DNA of 64,000 nt from Sphingobacteriales bacterium (GTDB lineage Bacteria > Bacteroidota > Bacteroidia > Chitinophagales > Chitinophagaceae): assembly GCA_016708305.1 (NCBI GenBank), contig JADJGB010000001.1, positions 617,723 through 681,722 on the forward strand, written 5' to 3'. A program made the position numbers and the translations under genes. This document shows, one piece after another, positions 18,709-29,107 of this stretch (positions are counted from its first letter, which is position 1; each line of letters opens with the position of its first letter). Under the pieces are notes generated by a model. The model searched no databases, was not told where the DNA came from, and saw nothing but the letters and a program-made list of their open reading frames with translations.

Positions 18709-21700
18709 ATGAATGGCCAGCATCCGAAAATCAGAATAGTTACAGCCGCTTCGCTTTTTGATGGGCATGATGCTTCCATTAATATTATGCGTCGGATTTT
18801 GCAAAGCAAAGGCGCAGAAATAATACACTTGGGACATAATCGCAGTGTGCATGAAATTGTGGAATGTGCTATTGAAGAAGATGCCCATGCCATTGCCATC
18901 ACCAGTTACCAGGGCGGTCACTTGGAGTTTTTTAAATATATAAAAGACCTGTTGGATGAGGCAGGATGTGGGCATATTAAAATTTTTGGCGGCGGCGGCG
19001 GCACTATTTTGCCTTCCGAAATAGACGAACTTCATCGGTATGGAATAGCAGGAATTTATAGTCCGGATGATGGCAGAAAGATGGGGCTTGAAGGAATGAT
19101 TGAGGCTTTATTGAAGAAAATTGACGTATCTCAGGATGGCGGTATTTCGGTTGTTTCAAAATGGAATGATAGCCATCCCTTGGGAGAAGTAAAAGATATT
19201 AGAAAAATTGCTAAGGCCATTACCTTGGCAGAATTAGGGATTGAACCAATGGAACCGTTTATCATCGCTCCGTCAGAAGGGAATGGAGTGATACTTGGCA
19301 TTACCGGTACCGGAGGTGCAGGAAAGTCTTCTGTAACCGATGAAATTGTCAGACGCTTTTTAAACAATTATTCAGATAAAACCGTTGCGGTCATTTCGGT
19401 TGACCCTTCCAGAAAAAAAACCGGTGGCGCTTTGTTAGGAGATAGGATACGTATGAATGCCATCTCTCATCAGCGTGCTTATATGCGCTCTATGGCTACC
19501 AGAGAGGATAATGCTGCCCTGAGTAAGTCGGTAAGGCAGACGCTTGAAATTTGTAAGTCGGCAGGGTTTGATCTTATCATTCTGGAAAGCGCAGGTGTAG
19601 GGCAAAGCGATGCTTCCATTATTGATTACTGTGATGTGAGCATGTATGTGATGACTCCTGAGTATGGCGCGGCATCGCAATTGGAGAAAATCAACATGTT
19701 GGATTATGCTGATGTAATTTGCCTCAACAAGTTTGACAAAGCAGGCGCTTTAGATGCTTTGCATGACATTAAAAAACAGTATAAGCGCAACCATCTCTTA
19801 TGGACAGCAAAGGATGAAGACCTGCCTGTAGTGGGCACCATTGCAGCCCAGTTTAATGATGCAGGAATTAATGAATTGTTTGAGCGTATCATGGAAAAAT
19901 TTGAAGAAAAAATAGGGATTACTTTTAAGGGACACATTACACACCACCCTCATGACAAAGATACCAAGAACAATTCTCAGATTATACCGCCAAAACGAGT
20001 GCGGTATTTATCAGAAATTGCTGAAACTATTCGTTGGTACGATAGTTGGGTAGAGGAGCAAAGCGAAACAGCCTGTAAATTATACATGTTGAAAGGTTCA
20101 GTTGATTTATTAAATAATGAAAATACACAAATACTTACTGAAAAGATTAAGGAACTGGAACTTAGATTAGATGGTGACTGTAAAAAATTGATTGATGATT
20201 GGGAAATCGTGAAGCAGTCCTATAACTTGCCGTTTTTTGAATATAAAGTAAGAGATAAAAGCATTGCACAGCCTCTTACCACAAAATCTTTAAGCGGATC
20301 TGTTATTAAGAAGGTAGCAGTGCCCAAATATAAAGACTGGGGCGATATTCTGAAATGGCAACTACGGGAAAACCTGCCTGGTAAATTTCCATTCACCTCC
20401 GGGGTATTTGAGCTAAAACGTCAGGGCGAAGACCCAACGCGGATGTTTGCCGGTGAAGGAACACCCGAAAGAACCAATAAAAGATTCCATTACCTGAGCC
20501 TCGACCAAGCGGCAAAGCGGCTCAGTACTGCTTTTGATAGTGTTACATTGTATGGTGAAGATCCTGCCGCCCGCCCCGACATTTATGGGAAAATAGGAAA
20601 TAGCGGTGTAAGTATTGCCACAGTTGATGACGCAAAAAAACTTTACAGCGGATTTGATTTATGCAGCCCCAACACTTCTGTTTCAATGACCATCAATGGG
20701 CCGGCGCCCATATTACTTGCATTTTTTATGAATGCTGCGATAGATCAATTGTGTGAGAAAGTTAGCGCTACAATTGGATTGCCGGTAAGGAACTCAACCG
20801 CCCACTATGAAGGAACGCTTCCTGATGGGAATAATGGTTTAGGATTAAAATTATTAGGGCAGAGCGGCGATATGATTTTGGCCAAAGAGGAGTATGAAAA
20901 AATAAAGCAGCAGGCATTAACGCAGGTGCGTGGTACTGTTCAGGCAGATATTCTAAAGGAAGATCAGGCTCAGAACACTTGTATTTTTTCCTCAGAATTT
21001 GCATTAAAAATGATGGGTGATGTGCAGGCGTATTTCATTAAAAATAATATCCGTAATTTTTACAGTGTCAGCATCAGTGGTTATCATATTGCCGAAGCCG
21101 GTGCCAATCCAATAACTCAGTTAGCGTTTACATTGGCAAACGGTTTTACCTATGTAGAGTTTTACCTGAGTAGAGGAATGGATATTGACGATTTCGCGCC
21201 TAACCTTTCTTTCTTCTTTAGCAATGGAATGGACCCTGAGTATAGCGTCATTGGCCGGGTGGCACGACGCATCTGGGCAAAAGCGTTGAAATATAAATAC
21301 AAGGCAAATGAAAGATCTCAGAAATTGAAATATCATATACAAACCAGTGGTCGCAGTCTTCATGCGCAGGAAATAGATTTTAATGATATACGCACCACAT
21401 TGCAGGCATTATATGCAATTTATGATAATTGTAATTCTCTGCACACCAATGCTTATGATGAAGCAATCACCACACCTACCGAAGAAAGTGTGCGCCGGGC
21501 AATGGCCATACAATTAATTATTAACAGAGAATTGGGAACTGCAAAAACCGAGAATTTTTTACAAGGCAGTTTTGCCATAGAAGAACTGACCGATTTGGTA
21601 GAGGAGGCGGTATTGACCGAATTTGATCGTATCAACGACAGGGGAGGCGTTTTGGGGGCAATGGAAAGAATGTATCAGCGAAATAAAATACAGGAAGAAA

Positions 21701-22029
21701 GCCTGCTCTATGAAATGCAGAAAAATTCAGGCGAGCTACCCTTAATAGGAGTCAACACCTTCTTGAATAAACAAGGAAGCCCCACAATTTTGCCAAACGA
21801 AGTAATCAGAAGCACTACAGAAGAAAAAGAACTGCAAATAAAAAATTTTAAAGCATTTCAGGAACGCAATAAAGATAAGTCGGCTGAGGCTTTGAAGAAA
21901 CTAAAGGCGGTCGCTCTTGCCAATGAAAATATTTTCGAAGAATTGATGGAGACGGTAAAATTTTGTTCATTGGGGCAAATTACTCATGCGCTATATGAGG
22001 TGGGTGGGCAGTACAGAAGGAATATGTAG
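18709..22029 (+). CDS. icmF: Fused isobutyryl-CoA mutase (B12 domain - G-protein chaperone - mutase)
   Basis: A protein of about 1106 aa combining three parts. The N-terminal B12-binding domain has the cobalt-ligand motif DGHDAS (about residue 19) and a GGGGG loop. A MeaB-like GTPase has the P-loop GTGGAGKSS (about 200), and its NKFD base-recognition motif is seen. The C-terminal acyl-CoA mutase barrel contains FTSGVFELKRQGEDPTRMF and DSVTLYGEDPAARPDIYGK. It interconverts isobutyryl-CoA and butyryl-CoA with adenosylcobalamin, and the GTPase loads and protects the cofactor. A TTG six bases upstream is in frame, but the ATG at 18709 is the better start. Confidence 0.93.
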   Translation: MNGQHPKIRIVTAASLFDGHDASINIMRRILQSKGAEIIHLGHNRSVHEIVECAIEEDAHAIAITSYQGGHLEFFKYIKDLLDEAGCGHIKIFGGGGGTILPSEIDELHRYGIAGIYSPDDGRKMGLEGMIEALLKKIDVSQDGGISVVSKWNDSHPLGEVKDIRKIAKAITLAELGIEPMEPFIIAPSEGNGVILGITGTGGAGKSSVTDEIVRRFLNNYSDKTVAVISVDPSRKKTGGALLGDRIRMNAISHQRAYMRSMATREDNAALSKSVRQTLEICKSAGFDLIILESAGVGQSDASIIDYCDVSMYVMTPEYGAASQLEKINMLDYADVICLNKFDKAGALDALHDIKKQYKRNHLLWTAKDEDLPVVGTIAAQFNDAGINELFERIMEKFEEKIGITFKGHITHHPHDKDTKNNSQIIPPKRVRYLSEIAETIRWYDSWVEEQSETACKLYMLKGSVDLLNNENTQILTEKIKELELRLDGDCKKLIDDWEIVKQSYNLPFFEYKVRDKSIAQPLTTKSLSGSVIKKVAVPKYKDWGDILKWQLRENLPGKFPFTSGVFELKRQGEDPTRMFAGEGTPERTNKRFHYLSLDQAAKRLSTAFDSVTLYGEDPAARPDIYGKIGNSGVSIATVDDAKKLYSGFDLCSPNTSVSMTINGPAPILLAFFMNAAIDQLCEKVSATIGLPVRNSTAHYEGTLPDGNNGLGLKLLGQSGDMILAKEEYEKIKQQALTQVRGTVQADILKEDQAQNTCIFSSEFALKMMGDVQAYFIKNNIRNFYSVSISGYHIAEAGANPITQLAFTLANGFTYVEFYLSRGMDIDDFAPNLSFFFSNGMDPEYSVIGRVARRIWAKALKYKYKANERSQKLKYHIQTSGRSLHAQEIDFNDIRTTLQALYAIYDNCNSLHTNAYDEAITTPTEESVRRAMAIQLIINRELGTAKTENFLQGSFAIEELTDLVEEAVLTEFDRINDRGGVLGAMERMYQRNKIQEESLLYEMQKNSGELPLIGVNTFLNKQGSPTILPNEVIRSTTEEKELQIKNFKAFQERNKDKSAEALKKLKAVALANENIFEELMETVKFCSLGQITHALYEVGGQYRRNM

Positions 22030-22125
22030 TATATAGTAAATAATTGGGAACTATTCAGCTTGAAAAAGATATTCAGAAAATTAGTTTATTTGCATTTGTA
22101 ACTTGAAGAACAAATATTATTACTT

Positions 22126-22206
22126 ATGGCGGAGAATAAGCAACTCCGTAAGGAAAATGCAGCATTAAAAAATGCTATTACAGGAAGCGTTAAACAAATT
22201 AAATAA
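22126..22206 (+). CDS. Possible 26-aa ORF, coiled-coil-like
   Basis: MAENKQLRKENAALKNAITG and six more residues form an amphipathic helix like the tail of a transposase or zipper protein. It lies between icmF and guaC and may be a gene scrap or chance. Confidence 0.2.
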   Translation: MAENKQLRKENAALKNAITGSVKQIK

Positions 22207-22250
22207 GAATAGTAATAACAGTAGTAAATAATTATACCAAAAAATATACT

Positions 22251-23195
22251 ATGCGTATTGAATCGGATATAAAACTAGGCTTTAAAGATGTAATGATTAG
22301 GCCAAAACGCTCAACTCTAAAGTCAAGATCTGTGGTCTCATTATCACGAAAGTTTAAATTTAAAAATAGTGAGAATGAGTGGGAGGGTATTCCCATCATT
22401 ACAGCAAATATGGATACGGTAGGCACTTTTGAAATGGCAGCCGAACTGGCAAAACATCAAATAATTACAGCAGTGCATAAACATTATAGTCTGGAGGAAT
22501 GGAAAAAATTTTATAAAGAAAATCAGAATATACTCGACTATGTGAGTGTGAGCGCCGGTACCAGTAATAATGATGCCGAATTGCTGGGAAAGATAATCAA
22601 AGCTTGTCCTGGCTTGCGTTTTATATGCATTGATGTAGCAAATGGATATTCGGAACATTTTGTTTCCTTTGTAAGAAAGGTTAGAGAAAAATATCCTGAA
22701 AAAATTATTATTGCCGGAAATGTAGTTACCGGAGAAATGGTGGAGGAGTTATTACTGTCGGGTGCAGATATTGTTAAGGTGGGTATTGGCCCTGGTTCTG
22801 TATGTACTACCAGAGTGAAAACCGGTGTGGGGTACCCACAGCTTTCAGCCATTATTGAATGCGCAGATGCAGCGCATGGATTAAGCGGGCAAATTATTTC
22901 GGACGGCGGATGCCGAGTACCGGGTGATGTGGCAAAGGCTTTTGGTGGTGGTGCCGATTTTGTAATGCTGGGCGGCATGTTGGCAGGGCATAATGAAAGT
23001 GGTGGAGAACTGATAGAAGATGAAAATGGAACAAAATTTAAACTTTTTTATGGAATGAGTTCTCAAACTGCAATGCATAAATACTCCGGTGGAGTAGCCG
23101 AATATAGAGCATCCGAAGGCAAAACCATCAAATTGCCATATCGTGGTTCGGTTAAAGATACCATTCAGGACATTTTAGGAGGCTTGCGTTCTACC
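22251..23195 (+). pseudogene. guaC: GMP reductase, 5' part, interrupted by IS66-family element
   Basis: These 315 codons are the body of GMP reductase (GMP + NADPH to IMP + NH3). It shows the IMPDH/GMPR barrel with ITANMDTVGTFEMA, the phosphate loop GIGPGSVCTTR holding the catalytic Cys (about 186), DGGCRVPGDVAKA and GGMLAGH. At codon 315 (Thr in LRST) the frame enters an insertion sequence and ends after 16 foreign residues at 23243. The missing 32 codons are intact at 25542-25640. Joined, the protein would be 347 aa, the usual length. The truncated product lacks the conserved C-terminal TFIRVQEQ segment. Confidence 0.95.
23188..23195. repeat. Target-site duplication, left copy
   Basis: GTTCTACC is repeated exactly at 25534-25541, on either side of the IS66-family element. 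Eight bases is the usual IS66 duplication length. Confidence 0.95.
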
Positions 23196-23253
23196 GTATC
23201 CCTTCGACTAACCCCGTATTGCTTTACTAAGGTAGGTTATTGATTTTTGCCGG

Positions 23254-23550
23254 ATGGAAAATAACAATACCTCCGCCCGTGCCAGTATAATGCACGCCCA
23301 CATTGAAGCCTGCCGCGCAAGCGGTCAAACGGTTGGTTCTTATTGCAAAGAACACCGGCTTGCGACATCCAAATATTATTACTGGCAAAAACGGTTGCCT
23401 ATTAACGCAGCGACCACACCCACTTTCACACAGGTAGCGCCGATGGCTGCCAATGGCAGTGCTGCAACTATCTGCTATCCTAATGGTGTGCGGCTTGAGT
23501 TGGGCAGTATTAATATAGCCGTTTTAAAAGAGCTGCTATGTTGCATCTGA
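23254..23550 (+). CDS. tnpA: IS66 TnpA accessory protein
   Basis: A 98-aa protein with the IS66 TnpA pattern: helix-turn-helix-like ACRASGQTVGSYCKEHRLAT followed by KYYYWQKRL, and a short C-terminal strand region ending VLKELLCCI. The end overlaps the tnpB start by 13 bases, as is usual. It is required together with TnpB and TnpC for IS66 transposition, but its biochemical role is unclear. Confidence 0.85.
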   Translation: MENNNTSARASIMHAHIEACRASGQTVGSYCKEHRLATSKYYYWQKRLPINAATTPTFTQVAPMAANGSAATICYPNGVRLELGSINIAVLKELLCCI

Positions 23551-23943
23551 ACTCCACTTGTCGCTACTTTTATTACAACGGCACTGCTGATTTTCGCAAG
23601 GGAGCCTACGGGTTGAGCGGCCTGGTGCGCAACGAGATGCAACAGGATGTGCTGAGTGGCGACGTATTCATTTTTATTGGCCGGCGTGGTAACAAAATAA
23701 AATTACTACAATGGGATAGCGATGGCTTTGCGCTCTATGAAAAGGATTGGAGCAGGGCACTTTTGAAAGACCTCCCGCCAGCCATAACGATCATTTTGCA
23801 TCACCTCACAGCAATTACAATTTATTTTGCAGGGTGTAATTTTAAAAACGGTGCGACAAAAATCAGGTTTACCTGCCAATAATTCCACTATTGCCATACT
23901 GTCTGAAATACCTGTCAATACTGCATTTCAGGCAATTATTAGC
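23538..23943 (+). CDS. tnpB: IS66 TnpB accessory protein, frameshifted
   Basis: The start is typical of the IS66 Orf2 family: YFYYNGTADFRKGAYGLSGL then GDVFIFIGRRGNKIKLLQWD. After LYEKD the expected KRLEQGTFE appears only if one A (about 23741-23744) and one G (about 23749-23750) are dropped. A further shift near 23796-23799 restores SQQLQFILQGVILKTVRQKS in the frame that leads into tnpC. Without correction the frame stops at 23882. Errors or decay are both possible. Confidence 0.75.
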
Positions 23944-25502
23944 ATGATATTTGTACTACCTGTAAACATCTTGCAAACAGTTTCACATATCGCTTCCGGC
24001 AATAGTTTTATAGACTACAAAATCCTCTTTGAACAGGAAAGGAGTCACAATATTGAATTGCGATTACAGATACAATCGCTACAGTTGCAATTAGCCGAAT
24101 TAAAGAAAATGCTCTTTGGCGGCAGGGCAGAGAAGTTTGTAACAGCAAATGCAACCGCCGTTTCACAGCCTGAATTATTCCCTGATGATAAACTGGGGCA
24201 GATAGACGTGGTAAAAACCACACTGGTAAAAGAATATCAAAAGCAACAAACCAAACTTACCGTAAAGCATCCTGGTCGTAACCCTTTGCCGGAAAGCCTG
24301 CGCCGCGAAGTAATAGAACTGATGCCCAAAGAGGATGTAGAAGGTTTGCATCCCGTTGGTAAAGAAATTACCGAAAAGCTGGAGTACCGGCCCGGCGAGT
24401 TGTTTGTGAAACAATATGTACGCCCCGAGTATATCAAACCTTCAAATGATGGATTAAACGCAAGCCGCATCATTGCTTCATTACCGGCCATGCCGCTTGA
24501 GAAATCTGTTGCAGGCGCATCATTGCTTACGCATTTGCTGGTAAGCAAGTTTGTGGACCATCTGCCTGTGTATCGCCAGTTAGCCATCTTCAAACGTCAA
24601 AATGTAAACATCAATCACAGCACGGTAAGCGGCTGGATAAAAGATGCGATGAGGTTGATTGAACCGGTTCACGACCTGCATTGCTGGCAGGTTTTGAATA
24701 CAAACTATTTGAATGTGGATGAAACCACGATAAAGGTTTTAGATAAGGACAAAAAACAAACCACGCATACAGGATACTATTGGGTGTATTACGATACACA
24801 ACGAAAATTAGCATTGTTCGATTATCAGCCCGGGCGTGGCGCTTTGTATCCCAAAGCTATGTTGCACAAGTTTAAAGGCTATTTGCAAACAGATGGCTAC
24901 GATGCTTACGAAACTTTCGATAAAGTAGAAGGCGTTACCCCTTTTGCTGCTGGGCGCATGCGCCGAAAATTTTACGAAGCCAAAGATTATGACAAAGCCA
25001 ATGCGAATGCGGTTTTGAGCCTGATACAGGATTTATATAAAATAGAATCCTATTGCCGCGATGAAAACTTTACGCCGGAGCAAATAAAAAACCATCGGCA
25101 TGAACATGCCCTACCCGTATTAAACAATTTGCAAAGCACATTAACCGAAATGTTGCTCACCAAAAGGTATTACCCAAAAGTCCTTTTGGCAAGGCCATTG
25201 CTTATACATTAACACGATGGCAGAAATTGTGCGTGTACACCACAGACGGCATTTTGCAAATCGATAATAACCTTATTGAGAACGCTATTCGCCCTGTGGC
25301 GCTGGGGCGCAAAAATTATCTGTTTGCCGGAAGCCACGAGCGGGCACAGGATGCAGCAATGCTTTATAGCCTGTTCGCCACATGCCGCCTGCACAACATC
25401 AATCCCGAACACTGGCTCACCTACCTGCTCGAAAAAAACAACAGCACAAAAAAAGGAAAACCTACACCTACTGCTGCCACAAAACTATGTTGCCAACTTT
25501 AA
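23944..25502 (+). CDS. tnpC: IS66 TnpC transposase, one frameshift
   Basis: The DDE transposase of the element. An N-terminal coiled coil (LQIQSLQLQLAELKKMLFGG) is followed by the zinc-finger region and a catalytic core with Asp in NVDETTIKVLD, Asp in LQTDGYDAY and Glu in NNLIENAIRP. One A is missing in the run at 25176-25179. With it restored, YYPKSPFGKAIAYTLTRWQ links the two frames. The start is uncertain because the frame is open upstream into tnpB; ATG 23944 is a reasonable choice. Confidence 0.82.
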
Positions 25503-25533
25503 ACAACAATGACGGGGTTGGACGAAGGGATAC

Positions 25534-25541
25534 GTTCTACC
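25534..25541. repeat. Target-site duplication, right copy
   Basis: GTTCTACC is identical to 23188-23195. Removing one copy plus the element restores guaC in frame. Confidence 0.95.
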
Positions 25542-25640
25542 TGTACTTATGTGGGCGCCAGCCAATTAAAAGAATTAACAAAGCGAACTACCTTCATAAG
25601 AGTGCAGGAGCAGCACAATGACTGGTTTGAAAATGAATAA
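25542..25640 (+). pseudogene. guaC: GMP reductase, 3' part
   Basis: In frame with the 5' part after removal of the element, this reads CTYVGASQLKELTKRTTFIR then VQEQHNDWFENE and stop. It is the conserved C-terminus of GuaC (GA..LKEL..RTTFIRV). No start or promoter of its own is seen. Confidence 0.94.
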
Positions 25641-25668
25641 GCTATGCAATCATTTTGTTGTAGGTCGA

Positions 25669-26781
25669 TTAACTTGTTTTCCTGTAATTCCAAACAGCCA
25701 AACCGTTTAATGCAATGGCAAATCCAAAAAGGATCAAAAAAACATCTTTAATATCTGCAAATGAGCTTCCTTTTAGGATGATCATTCTCAAGGCTTTCAT
25801 AAAATAGGTAATAGGAATGGAATGTGAAATGGTTCTTGCCCATTCCGGCATGCTTTCTACCGATGTAAACAATCCGCTCATCAATGCAAAAATCATAATA
25901 AAGAAAAAGGAAATAAACATTGCCTGCAATTGATTATTGCTTACTGTGGAAACTAATAATCCAAAACCTAACAAGGCTATTAAATATACTCCCGAAAGTA
26001 AGTATAGTAAAACTAAACTACCAACAGGCTGTATATTATAAAAGACAACTGCTACTATCAACCCAATTGTGAGGATAATCATTCCAATAATCCAAAAGGG
26101 AATCAATTTGCCCAAAAGGAACTGCCATTTTTTTATGGGGCTTACATTAATTTGTTCGATTGTTCCTACTTCTTTCTCGCGTACAATATTGGTGGCAGAA
26201 ATGGAACCTGCAAAAATGGTGAGCAAAAAAGCTAAAATACCCGGTACGATAAACCAACGGTAATTTGCATAAGGATTAAACCATACAGAACTTTCAATAT
26301 TAATATGTACAGGCATAGCCGGTTTGTTGTTTTGAAAAATCTGAATGTTTTTATTGAAATCAAAAATTATGGATGTCAGGTAGGAGCTGCCTAATGATGA
26401 CTTGGTGCCATTTATAGCATCTACCGTAAGATTAACTTTTGCAAAATTTTCTTTTACTAAATCTCTCTCAAAAAAGTTGGGTATTTCCAAAATAATATCT
26501 GCTTCTCCTTTCTTAATAAAATTCATAGCTTTCGTAAATCCAGGTTCAAAGGCAATCAGTTTTATATATCCTGAAGAGCCAAGTTTATTGATAAGCTTGT
26601 TGGAAAACGGACTATGGTCATTATCTATAACAACAACATTCACTTCATTCACTTCAAAATTCATTGCTATTGGCAAAATGCCTAATTGCACAATTGGTAA
26701 TACAAATGTCATCATTACGATAATTTTATCGCGAAATATTTGTTTAAATTCCTTTTGCAATAAAAACAGAAGGGTCTTCAT
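25669..26781 (-). CDS. ABC-2 type permease (YbhR-like), second of pair
   Basis: A 370-aa inner-membrane subunit. There is one N-terminal helix (IIVMMTFVLPIVQLGILPIA), a large periplasmic domain (about 45-175), then five helices including the ABC-2 motif NIVREKEVGTIEQINVSPI (about 200-220). It overlaps the preceding permease by 4 bases (ATGA), so the two are translationally coupled. Two such subunits would form the channel of a YbhFSR-type exporter. Confidence 0.88.
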   Translation of the reverse strand: MKTLLFLLQKEFKQIFRDKIIVMMTFVLPIVQLGILPIAMNFEVNEVNVVVIDNDHSPFSNKLINKLGSSGYIKLIAFEPGFTKAMNFIKKGEADIILEIPNFFERDLVKENFAKVNLTVDAINGTKSSLGSSYLTSIIFDFNKNIQIFQNNKPAMPVHINIESSVWFNPYANYRWFIVPGILAFLLTIFAGSISATNIVREKEVGTIEQINVSPIKKWQFLLGKLIPFWIIGMIILTIGLIVAVVFYNIQPVGSLVLLYLLSGVYLIALLGFGLLVSTVSNNQLQAMFISFFFIMIFALMSGLFTSVESMPEWARTISHSIPITYFMKALRMIILKGSSFADIKDVFLILFGFAIALNGLAVWNYRKTS

Positions 26782-27900
26782 GAAAGCCGAATTTTAAATT
26801 TTTTAATAGCAATGCTCAGGAAAATGATAGTCATAACAGACAAAGCCGTTATTTCTTTCCAGATATAGGAAATGTCGAGCCCTTTCAACATAATGGATTT
26901 TACACCTGTATAATACCACCGGGCCGGTACAATATATGCAAACCACTGAAAAAACATTGGCATATTTTCCAAAGGAAAAATAAACCCCGAAAATATTAAA
27001 GTCGGTAACAACATACCCACCATTGACAATAGTAATGCCACTTGTTGTGAATCTGTTGCATTGGAAATCAGTAAACCCATAGACAGGCTTGTGGAGATGA
27101 ATAACATACTCAGAAAAAAGAAAAGGAAAATATTTCCTTGCATGGGCACGTTCATTACAAAAACTGCCAATATCAAAATAAAATTTAGATTTATTAAAGA
27201 AAGAACCAGATATGGAACTGCTTTTGCCACCAGTACCATTATTGGTTTAAAAGGTGAAACAAGTAATGCTTCCATAGTGCCCAATTCTTTTTCGCGTACC
27301 ACTGCTACTGAAGTTAAGGCAGTGCAAACAATCATTAGAATGAGCGCCATCACTCCTGGCACAAAATTGATAGAGCCGTTTCCTTCTTCGTTGTACAACA
27401 TACTGATCTCAGGTATTATTACCATGGCAGGGGGGATGGCGCTATTTAAAACTTGCTGATAATCCTGTGTAATGGAAGTGATATATTGCAGAAGCATTTT
27501 TGCTACATTGGGTTCTGTTCCATCAGTGAGCACCTGTATTTGAGCTTTTTTGGAAGTCGTCAAATCGCTGCTGAATTGTGCAGGAAAAATAATTGCTGCT
27601 TTTATGTTGCCTTTTTTAAATTCCTGTTCAATCCGGACGTATGAAATTTGTTTTTCGGAAATTGAAAAATAGGTAGAAGCTTTGAATTTGTTTATCAGTT
27701 TTTCACTGTGCTCGTCTTTGGCATTATCCACTATGAGTACATCTGCATTTTTTTACTTCCAGTCAATGCAAAGCCAAACAACAATATTTGCATCAATGGC
27801 ATTCCAAATAATATAAGGAGTGTTCTTTTGTCTCGAAAGACATGATAAAATTCCTTTTTATAAAAGTTGGAAATTGAGAGTTGAAGATTGATAGTGACAT
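26778..27900 (-). CDS. ABC-2 type permease (YbhS-like), first of pair, two frameshifts
   Basis: From the ATG at 27900 the protein would begin MSLSIFNSQFPTFI, then KKEFYHVFRDKRTLLILFGM once one base is added to the T5 run at 27855-27859. A second base added to the T7 run at 27748-27754 joins LTGSKK to NADVLIVDNAKDEHSEKL. The remainder is an intact permease with VVREKELGTMEALLVSPFKP and five C-terminal helices. The start codon overlaps the upstream stop as TAATG. As written, only 317 codons are open (to 27731). Confidence 0.82.
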
Positions 27901-28247
27901 TATCTGCTAAGTTTTGTTTTAGTAGTCGTTTGTATTCGAGTGTGCATCTTAATAAATTCTTTTATATCAAAATAAACTGATTGAAATTTCGGTTGGGTAA
28001 TATACGCTGTTTCTTTTAAGATAATGAGCCAATACAATGTTTCATCAGCCTCTTTCAATGCAACATTGATTTTGTTGAAAACCCCGGCTTTTGATTGTGC
28101 GTGTTTGGCTTCTCTATCTAATGCGCCAACAGCAGTCCCGCTACTCAAGATTTGCTTTGGAGGCACAAATTCTTTTTTGTTCGCTGCCAACAACTTGTAT
28201 GGAAACAGAATTCTGTCAATAAATGCTAATCTTTTTTCATGTACCAT
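27900..28247 (-). CDS. Four-helix-bundle protein (S23/23S-IVP family)
   Basis: A 115-aa protein of the family named after proteins encoded in 23S rRNA intervening sequences. It has LAANKKEFVPPKQILSSGTA, DREAKHAQSKAGVFNKINVA, LKEADETLYWLIILKETAYI and a final helix. These small pentamer-forming bundles have no settled function. It lies between the ATPases and permeases of the exporter operon, and its stop overlaps the permease ATG (TAATG), so it is part of the transcript. Confidence 0.85.
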   Translation of the reverse strand: MVHEKRLAFIDRILFPYKLLAANKKEFVPPKQILSSGTAVGALDREAKHAQSKAGVFNKINVALKEADETLYWLIILKETAYITQPKFQSVYFDIKEFIKMHTRIQTTTKTKLSR

Positions 28248-28309
28248 AATATTAATATTTTAGTTGAAAGTTTGAAAATAGAAAATTTTTTTTCACTTTT
28301 CACTCTCCA

Positions 28310-29106
28310 TTATTCTCCACCTCTCTTTGCCCTTCTTGCCAAACGATAAAAAACATCATTCATGTTATTTTCATTGTATTGCTGTTTCAGATTTGCAGGC
28401 CTGTCCAATGCTTCAATTCTGCCATCTACCAAGATTGTAACACGATTGCAATATTCTGCCTCATCCATATAATGTGTAGTAACAAATATGGTAATGCCAC
28501 TGGAAGCTGCTTCGTAAATCATATCCCAAAACTGTCTGCGCGTTATCGGATCTACACCGCCGGTTGGTTCATCCAGAAAAACTATTTTGGGATCGTGGAA
28601 AATAGCAACCGAAAATGCAAGCTTCTGTTTCCAACCTAATGGCAGCGATGCTACTAATTTGTTGGCTTCATTCTGCAAGCCTAATTTTTCAATTAACAGC
28701 CTGCTTTTTTCTTTTATTTCTTTTCTGGGCACTCCATATACCCCGCCATAAAAGTAATATTTTCCAAAGGACTCAGATTGTCATATAGAGAAAATTTCTG
28801 ACTAATGTAACCAATATTCTTTTTGATATCTTCCTGCTGATGATACACGTCAAAACCTGCCACAGTGGCTGTTCCACTGGTGGGGTAGGAAAGACCTGAA
28901 AGCATTCTCATAGCCGTAGTTTTTCCAGCGCCATTGGCTCCCAGAAACCCAAAAATTTCTCCCTTATTTACCTCAAAGGAAATATGATCTACTGCCACAA
29001 AGTCTCCAAATTTTTTGGTAAGATTTTTACATATTATGACACTCTCATTTTTTCCCGAAAAGCGATTCGAATGGATTACATATTCTTCTTTATGTGTCGT
29101 CATCAT
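28310..29106 (-). CDS. ABC transporter ATPase (second of YbhF-like pair), one frameshift
   Basis: Walker A is GANGAGKTT (about 56-64), the Q-loop is YISQKFSLYDNL, Walker B is IVFLDEPTGGVDP and the H-loop His is in VTTHYMDEAE. The signature is LPLGWKQ instead of LSGGQ, as is usual for the C-terminal half of YbhF proteins. A base missing from the A4 run at 28750-28753 splits the gene; with it, ENITFYGGVYGVPRKEIKE is continuous. It starts two bases after the stop of the first ATPase gene. Confidence 0.88.
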
Positions 29107-29107
29107 T

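Larger units (their letters stand above)
23196..25533. mobile_element. IS66-family insertion sequence, 2338 bp
   Basis: The element is bounded by 22-bp inverted repeats (23196-23217 and 25512-25533, two mismatches, ends GTATCCCTTCG) and an 8-bp duplication. It carries tnpA, tnpB and tnpC in the standard order with tnpA and tnpB overlapping. It sits inside guaC in the same orientation. tnpA is intact. tnpB and tnpC each need frame corrections, so activity cannot be judged from this sequence. No passenger gene is present. Confidence 0.96.

Noticed and set aside
22126..22206. Small ORF after icmF as a transposase remnant
   Set aside because: Only 26 residues resemble a coiled coil. There are no inverted repeats or other transposase parts, so it is kept only as a low-confidence feature.
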